The notes under the pieces: generated by a model
Told to the model about the DNA's origin: nothing
What the model saw: the letters and a program-made list of their open reading frames with translations, nothing else
Databases searched by the model: none
Shown: positions 59,958 to 64,000 of the stretch, one piece after another
Position numbering within the stretch: position 1 is the stretch's first letter
Layout of the letters: each line of letters opens with the position of its first letter
Made by a program: the position numbers and the translations under genes
NCBI RefSeq assembly: GCF_003315345.1
Contig: NZ_QNRO01000003.1
Location: forward strand, 62,001-126,000
From: Marinobacter pelagius
GTDB lineage: Bacteria > Pseudomonadota > Gammaproteobacteria > Pseudomonadales > Oleiphilaceae
Direction: 5' to 3'
Length of the DNA: 64,000 nucleotides

Positions 59958-61331
59958 TCAGCCTATGGTCCTTTGGGCATTGGGTTCGGCGATTGTTGGC
60001 GACAGGGGTGCCACGACTTCGCTTTCAAGACGCTGCAGGGCCCGGGTCAGCCGCTCCAGCAAGATCGTGATCTCCTGTTCGGAGATGTTGAGTGGCGGGC
60101 TGATCAGGAAGTGGTCACCGGCCAGGCCATCCAGGGTCCGGCGTGGGTAGATCAGCAGCCCCTCTTCCTTGGCCAGGGCGGTGACGCTGGCAAACAGGTT
60201 GGCCTCGGCGGGAAACGGGGTCCTGGTGGCCGGGTCCATAACCAGCTCAACGCCCCAGAGCAGTCCGATGCCACGAACATCGCCCACGAAGTCAAAGCGG
60301 GCTTTCAGGGCCTCGAGACCCTCACGCACCTGCTGACCCCGGGCGGCAACGTTATCCAGCAGCTTCTCGTTCCGGATCGCTTCGACGGCCGCCAGGCCGG
60401 TCGCACAGGCCAGCGGATTGCCGGCGTAGGTATGGCCGTGCTGGAACCCGCCGTTGGCCATGACGGTATCGACGATGTCCTCCCGGCAAAGCAGGGCTCC
60501 CACCGGGTAATAGCCGGCTCCAAGGCCTTTGGCAGTGGTGAGCAGATCCGGCGCGACGCCCCACTGCTGGTAGGCGAACCAGGTGCCGGTACGGCCGACG
60601 CCAGACAGCACCTCGTCATAAATCAGCAGACACCCAATCTCGTCACACAACGCCCGGATGCCCTCCAGGTAGGCCTGATTGACCATCCGCGCACCGGTGC
60701 TGGCACCACCGACCGGCTCCAGAACCACCGCAATGATGTTGTCGCCACCGGCGGCATTGATCCGATCACGGGTTTCCTGCAGCACCTTACGGATATGGGC
60801 ATCGTCATCCGTCTCGGTGTGGCGATAGAAATCCGGCCCAGGCACCTTGATGGAACCCTGGGTAATATCAGCGAACGGCGCCTCCAGGGGCTGATACCCG
60901 GTCACGCCCAATGCACCGAGGGTGCTGCCGTGGTAGGACGGACGCAGAGAGACAAAATGGCGCCGATGGGATTCGCCACGGGCCACAAAATATTGCCGGG
61001 CCAGTTTGATCGCGGATTCGACCGACTCCGAACCACTGGACACAAAAAAGACCTTTTCCAGGTCCCGGTTGGTCATGTTGACCAGCTCTTCAGCCAATGC
61101 CATGGCCGGCGCATTCTCGAACTGGGTGCGGTAGGTAAAAGCGACCTTATCCAGCTGCGCCAGCATGGCATCACGAATACCGTCATGGTGATGACCCAGG
61201 TTGCAGGAAATGGCACCCGAGCAGCCATCAAGATATTCCTTGCCGTCCTTATCCCAGAGATAGACGCCACGTCCGTGGGAGACCTCAGGCATGGCCGGGC
61301 CGGCCTGATAGAAAAGAGGAGAAGATGACAT
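59958..61331 (-). CDS. Class III PLP aminotransferase
   Basis: 457 residues. YLWDKDGKEYLDGCSGAISC, FFVSSGSESVESAIKLARQY, LLIYDEVLSGVGRTGTWFAY and TTAKGLGAGYYPVGALLC, with the PLP lysine near residue 268, are class III signatures close to omega-amino acid:pyruvate or beta-alanine aminotransferases. First gene of the operon and divergent from LysR. Deamination of a beta- or omega-amino acid to a keto acid fits the CoA transferase and thiolase that follow. Confidence 0.9.
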   Translation of the reverse strand: MSSSPLFYQAGPAMPEVSHGRGVYLWDKDGKEYLDGCSGAISCNLGHHHDGIRDAMLAQLDKVAFTYRTQFENAPAMALAEELVNMTNRDLEKVFFVSSGSESVESAIKLARQYFVARGESHRRHFVSLRPSYHGSTLGALGVTGYQPLEAPFADITQGSIKVPGPDFYRHTETDDDAHIRKVLQETRDRINAAGGDNIIAVVLEPVGGASTGARMVNQAYLEGIRALCDEIGCLLIYDEVLSGVGRTGTWFAYQQWGVAPDLLTTAKGLGAGYYPVGALLCREDIVDTVMANGGFQHGHTYAGNPLACATGLAAVEAIRNEKLLDNVAARGQQVREGLEALKARFDFVGDVRGIGLLWGVELVMDPATRTPFPAEANLFASVTALAKEEGLLIYPRRTLDGLAGDHFLISPPLNISEQEITILLERLTRALQRLESEVVAPLSPTIAEPNAQRTIG

Positions 61332-61379
61332 GTTGCGATCCGGTATATTTGTACTGTTGTTGATTTGCAGTCTAGAAAG

Positions 61380-61393
61380 ATACGTAAAAGTAT
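61380..61393. promoter_or_regulatory. ATAC(N6)GTAT dyad, possible LysR box
   Basis: A short dyad in the 104-nt AT-rich region between the aminotransferase and divergent lysR starts, of the size and placement of a LysR-type site. Confidence 0.35.
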
Positions 61394-61435
61394 TTCAAGA
61401 TATGATTTTTTTACCGGATTCGATGACTTTTAATC

Positions 61436-62347
61436 ATGGCTGACGTCAACATCCATTCCCTGAAATCGCTGGCAATCTTCAAGACACTGCTGGAAGCCGG
61501 CAGTGCCTCTCAGGCCGCACGAACCCTGGGCATCACCCAATCCGGGGTGAGCCGTTCCCTGGCCCAGCTGGAGGACAACCTGGGGATTCAGCTGTTCCTG
61601 CGGGAGAAAAACCGGCTGGTTGCGACACCCGAGGCGTATGAGCTTTACGAGGAAATTCTGCGCCTGATGGGAAATATTGAAGAACTGCGTCACAGCATCC
61701 TGGCCCTGAAGGAGTTCGGCACCTCTCGCCTGCGCATCGCCGCGATCCCGGGGCTCGCGTTCGGCTTTGTTCCCCGTCTGATTGGTACCCTGCTGGAGGA
61801 GAATCGCGGTTTCAGCATCAGTTTCGACATGATGTCCAGCCACGATGTACTCCGGGAGGTGGAATCCGGTCATGCGGACATCGGTTTTGTCACGCTGCCG
61901 GTGAGCTCAAGGCTACTCAGGATCGAAGAGTGGCTGACCACCCAGGCCCGCTGCCTCGTTCCCGCCAATCATCCGCTGGCAAGCCGGACAGAGGTCACCG
62001 TTGAGGATCTGCAGAACGAATACCTCGTCATCAGCAATCAACCTAATGTCGGTGCGGACCCCCTGCTCCACCTGGCCGCCAGCCACTCGATCTCCATTGC
62101 CGGCAAAACCGAGTCGAACATCGGTGCCATTGCAGCCATGGTCGCCAACGGTGTCGGGATCAGCGTGATGAATCCGATCACGGCTACGGATCAGCTGGTA
62201 GGCCGCACCGATGTGGTGATGCGGCCTTTCTCACCGAGAATTTCTTTCAGTTTCGGAATGGTCTACCGGGAGGACTGGAAGAACGTACAGGCCCTCGACT
62301 CCATTCGCCGGACAGGCAATGAACTTCTGAAAACCTATCCGGACTGA
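61436..62347 (+). CDS. LysR-family regulator of the adjacent catabolic operon
   Basis: 303 residues. SLAIFKTLLEAGSASQAART followed by LGITQSGVSRSLAQLEDNLG is the LysR winged helix; the effector domain follows (LRIAAIPGLAFGFVPRLIG). The ATG at 61436 lacks a strong ribosome binding site. Divergent orientation to the nine-gene operon marks it as the probable activator, responding to its substrate. Confidence 0.9.
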   Translation: MADVNIHSLKSLAIFKTLLEAGSASQAARTLGITQSGVSRSLAQLEDNLGIQLFLREKNRLVATPEAYELYEEILRLMGNIEELRHSILALKEFGTSRLRIAAIPGLAFGFVPRLIGTLLEENRGFSISFDMMSSHDVLREVESGHADIGFVTLPVSSRLLRIEEWLTTQARCLVPANHPLASRTEVTVEDLQNEYLVISNQPNVGADPLLHLAASHSISIAGKTESNIGAIAAMVANGVGISVMNPITATDQLVGRTDVVMRPFSPRISFSFGMVYREDWKNVQALDSIRRTGNELLKTYPD

Positions 62348-62368
62348 GGGCTGGGGCCGGAACCCGGG

Positions 62369-62659
62369 CTAGTCGTGATGGCCAATCGGGCCGTCCTTGA
62401 ACAGGAACTCCCGCAGGTACTTGTCCATGGTGGGATCTTTCCGACGGATCCACTCCAGCACCATGGCCGCGTGCTCCTTCTCTTCGTCGCGGTTATGCTC
62501 GAGAATCGCCTTGAGCTCGGAATCCTTGCAGGAGGACGCACGCTGGTTGTACCAGTCGACGGCCTCGAACTCCTCCATTAGCGAGCTGATTGCCCGGTGC
62601 ATGTCCCTGGTCTCGTCAGACAGCTCTTCGACAGGTTCGTGGTAGCTTTCATTGGCCAT
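62369..62659 (-). CDS. Encapsulated-ferritin (EncFtn) homologue without targeting peptide
   Basis: 96 residues. SLMEEFEAVDWYNQRAS and LEHNRDEEKEHAAMVLEWIR match the two helices of Rhodospirillum rubrum EncFtn, and all its known iron-site residues align with a two-residue offset: Glu30, Glu32, Trp36, Tyr37, Glu60 and His63. EncFtn forms an annular decamer that oxidises iron inside encapsulin shells. Here the protein stops at KDGPIGHHD: the C-terminal linker and LTIGSLKG-type cargo signal are absent and no encapsulin gene is present in the window. It is monocistronic and convergent with lysR. Confidence 0.88.
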   Translation of the reverse strand: MANESYHEPVEELSDETRDMHRAISSLMEEFEAVDWYNQRASSCKDSELKAILEHNRDEEKEHAAMVLEWIRRKDPTMDKYLREFLFKDGPIGHHD

Positions 62660-62770
62660 GGTGTGATCCTTTTCTAGGCGGAAATGAGTGGTTTCGCTTG
62701 GAAAATCCTCTCTGACAATAGTCCAGAATTGGACACGGGAAAAGCTGACGATGGCGGAGGGGCGGCCGAT

Positions 62771-63337
62771 TCAGCAGTTGATCGGCGTACTGAATACTCC
62801 AGAGGCTTTCCGGAAGATCAGTTCCGGCAGCCCGGTTGGCTCACCATCCAACAGGACTGCGGGGAGCTGGATCCGGTAGACGTCGAAGCCCGGAGGCAGT
62901 GGCGTCTCGATCGTGAAATGCCTTGGCAATACCGAAGTGTCGGACACGATCCAACGGAATTTTTTCGTGCCGCTGCCAACCAGCTCGGGGCCAACGGTCA
63001 CCATCGCTGCCTGCGCCGGGCTCCAGGTCCTGGCCGGGCCGAGGTCCCGGAATTCACCGTTGATTGACAGTTGATCGGTCAGAAGGGTGACAACATGACC
63101 GTCAGGGATGTCGATTCCGATTAACAGCGCGGGCCGGTCTGTCTCGCGCTCAATGGATACCTGCAAGGTGATGTCGCCATACTCAAGCAAAACCCGGTCT
63201 TCGGGGCCCGCACTACAGGGGCCTCCTTTGGTCTTGTACCCGGGCGCCACCGGCTCGTAATAGTGCACCGGCGCCATGACACATCCCGCGAGCAAGCCCG
63301 CCGCTGCTATTAAAATTACCCGGATCATCATTCCCAT
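62771..63337 (-). CDS. Putative lipoprotein of unknown function
   Basis: 188 residues from ATG 63337 (MGMMIRVILIAAAGLLAGC), with GGAG seven bases upstream; the lipobox is LLAGC. The mature part has no recognised domain and looks beta-rich (VLLEYGDITLQVSIERETDR). It lies 16 nt downstream of the YgjV-like gene on the same strand and is probably co-transcribed. Confidence 0.7.
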   Translation of the reverse strand: MGMMIRVILIAAAGLLAGCVMAPVHYYEPVAPGYKTKGGPCSAGPEDRVLLEYGDITLQVSIERETDRPALLIGIDIPDGHVVTLLTDQLSINGEFRDLGPARTWSPAQAAMVTVGPELVGSGTKKFRWIVSDTSVLPRHFTIETPLPPGFDVYRIQLPAVLLDGEPTGLPELIFRKASGVFSTPINC

Positions 63338-63353
63338 CCGTATGCTCCGCCAG

Positions 63354-63923
63354 TCAGTCACTCTGTGAACTGACTATGGCATCGGTTTTCAGATCCGGAT
63401 ACTTTTTTTGCAGCCGGTAGAGCCGGACGATGGTGATGATGTTGGTCACCAGCACCATGGCTTCGGCGAGTGTGCCGCCCACGGAGCCGATGACGATGTT
63501 GTTGAGCATCCAGGCCAGGGCCGCCAGGCCCAGAACAATTCTGAGCGCGATGCCCCGGAGCATGAACATGCCCACGGTGCCGAGCACCGCGGCCGTTAGC
63601 GGGAAGACGTCAGTCAAGGATTTCCAGGTCACCCAGGCCACCACCAGATTCACCGCCAGCATCACCGCCATGATCTGCCAGTTGCCCTGATACTTGCGGG
63701 CGAGCGTGATGCGGACAATCACCAGTACCGTCAGTGCCGAGGCCGTCCAGCTTTCGAAGAAAGCGAACATCAGGGCAAAGGCGACGTTGGCGGAGACCAG
63801 CAACACCATCAACCGGTCGTCGTTCTTGTTGGCGAAGCCGGCAATGCAGAACGCCAGAGCGATCAGACCACAAAGCTGCCCGAGCCCTTCCGCGAGAGAC
63901 ATACCCGCAATCAGGTCAGTCAT
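63354..63923 (-). CDS. YgjV-like inner membrane protein
   Basis: 189 residues with six or so hydrophobic helices; LGQLCGLIALAFCIAGFANK at the start and MLAVNLVVAWVTWKSLTDVF near the middle resemble the YgjV (Imp-YgjV) family of unknown function. The start at 63923 (MTDLIAGM) is preferred because GGGGAAAC precedes it; ATG 63941 lacks such a site. The last 59 nt of the window upstream hold nothing recognisable. Confidence 0.75.
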   Translation of the reverse strand: MTDLIAGMSLAEGLGQLCGLIALAFCIAGFANKNDDRLMVLLVSANVAFALMFAFFESWTASALTVLVIVRITLARKYQGNWQIMAVMLAVNLVVAWVTWKSLTDVFPLTAAVLGTVGMFMLRGIALRIVLGLAALAWMLNNIVIGSVGGTLAEAMVLVTNIITIVRLYRLQKKYPDLKTDAIVSSQSD

Positions 63924-64000
63924 GTTTCCCCGGTAATGCACAAGGCGTCATAGCGGTATTCCCCTCTCCCCGAAAAGGGCTCCAGCCTGCCACAATTGGT

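Noticed and set aside
57435-61328. Long plus-strand frames opposite the M20, CoA transferase and aminotransferase genes
   Set aside because: Antisense shadows of an operon in which every gene has clear motifs and linked start/stop codons.
1-64000. tRNA, rRNA, CRISPR array, insertion sequence or prophage
   Set aside because: I looked for these and saw none: no spaced identical repeats, no transposase or integrase motif, no cloverleaf-like segment.

Overview
The window looks like chromosomal DNA of a marine gammaproteobacterium, most likely Marinobacter or a close relative. The basis is about 60% GC, dense short-spaced operons, a long membrane-anchored FadE, AlmA-type and Baeyer-Villiger-type flavin monooxygenases, OmpW next to Anr-like sites, proton-translocating PntAB and a GabD/GabT/MocR locus. 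This genus call is inference from remembered families; no search was run. I see no rRNA, tRNA, CRISPR array, prophage or insertion sequence.

Layout. 0-11.3 kb: a thioesterase cut by the window edge, a Nudix plus metallo-beta-lactamase fusion, a small YqaE peptide, an AstE-like zinc hydrolase, an EamA exporter, a PatB-type C-S lyase, an AEC carrier, a UbiA-family prenyltransferase, FadE and TrmO. 11.5-17.1 kb: a five-gene branched-chain amino acid type ABC transporter (LivG, F, K, H, M) followed by an ornithine cyclodeaminase/ketimine reductase homologue, with a LysR regulator convergent to it. 18.3-22.7 kb: a second EamA exporter, an RcnB-like His/Asp/Arg-rich protein, ChaC, MarC and a succinate:acetate-type CoA transferase. 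22.7-26.7 kb: a lower-GC accessory segment with two convergent operons, an HTH-MNT/HEPN toxin-antitoxin-like pair and a Tle1-like (DUF2235) phospholipase effector with a DUF2931 lipoprotein. Both operons are preceded by the same kind of double palindrome. 26.7-35.5 kb: a Baeyer-Villiger type monooxygenase, a TetR regulator, PntAB, a BamE-like lipoprotein, an old yellow enzyme with divergent HxlR regulator, and OmpW. 35.6-40.5 kb: a pentaheme lipoprotein cytochrome, a large exported protein with a JDVT-CTERM-like tail, and a CPBP glutamic intramembrane protease that fits the cognate MrtJ. 40.7-48.9 kb: RhlE helicase, a TlpA-like/DsbG redox pair, a multi-spanning membrane protein, DUF302, MltF and AlmA. 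49-53.4 kb: MocR/GabR-like regulator divergent from gabD-gabT. 53.4-61.3 kb: a nine-gene minus-strand operon (aminotransferase, CoA transferase A and B, M20 deacylase, thiolase, polar amino acid ABC transporter, GNAT acetyltransferase) with a divergent LysR gene. It reads as an uptake and degradation route for a beta-amino acid or N-acyl derivative. 62.3-64 kb: an encapsulated-ferritin homologue lacking the encapsulin-targeting tail, a lipoprotein and a YgjV-type membrane protein.

The strongest unexplained signal is a family of four large hairpins at 377-488, 18158-18253, 28449-28549 and 28591-28702. Each has a conserved loop of 54-57 nt closed by 21-29 bp perfect arms whose outer sequence differs from copy to copy. 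All lie between divergently transcribed genes. Other leads are the shared double-palindrome operators of the 22.7-26.7 kb island, the JDVT-CTERM/MrtJ cluster, the tail-less EncFtn, and a LivF ATPase with arginine in place of the Walker A lysine.
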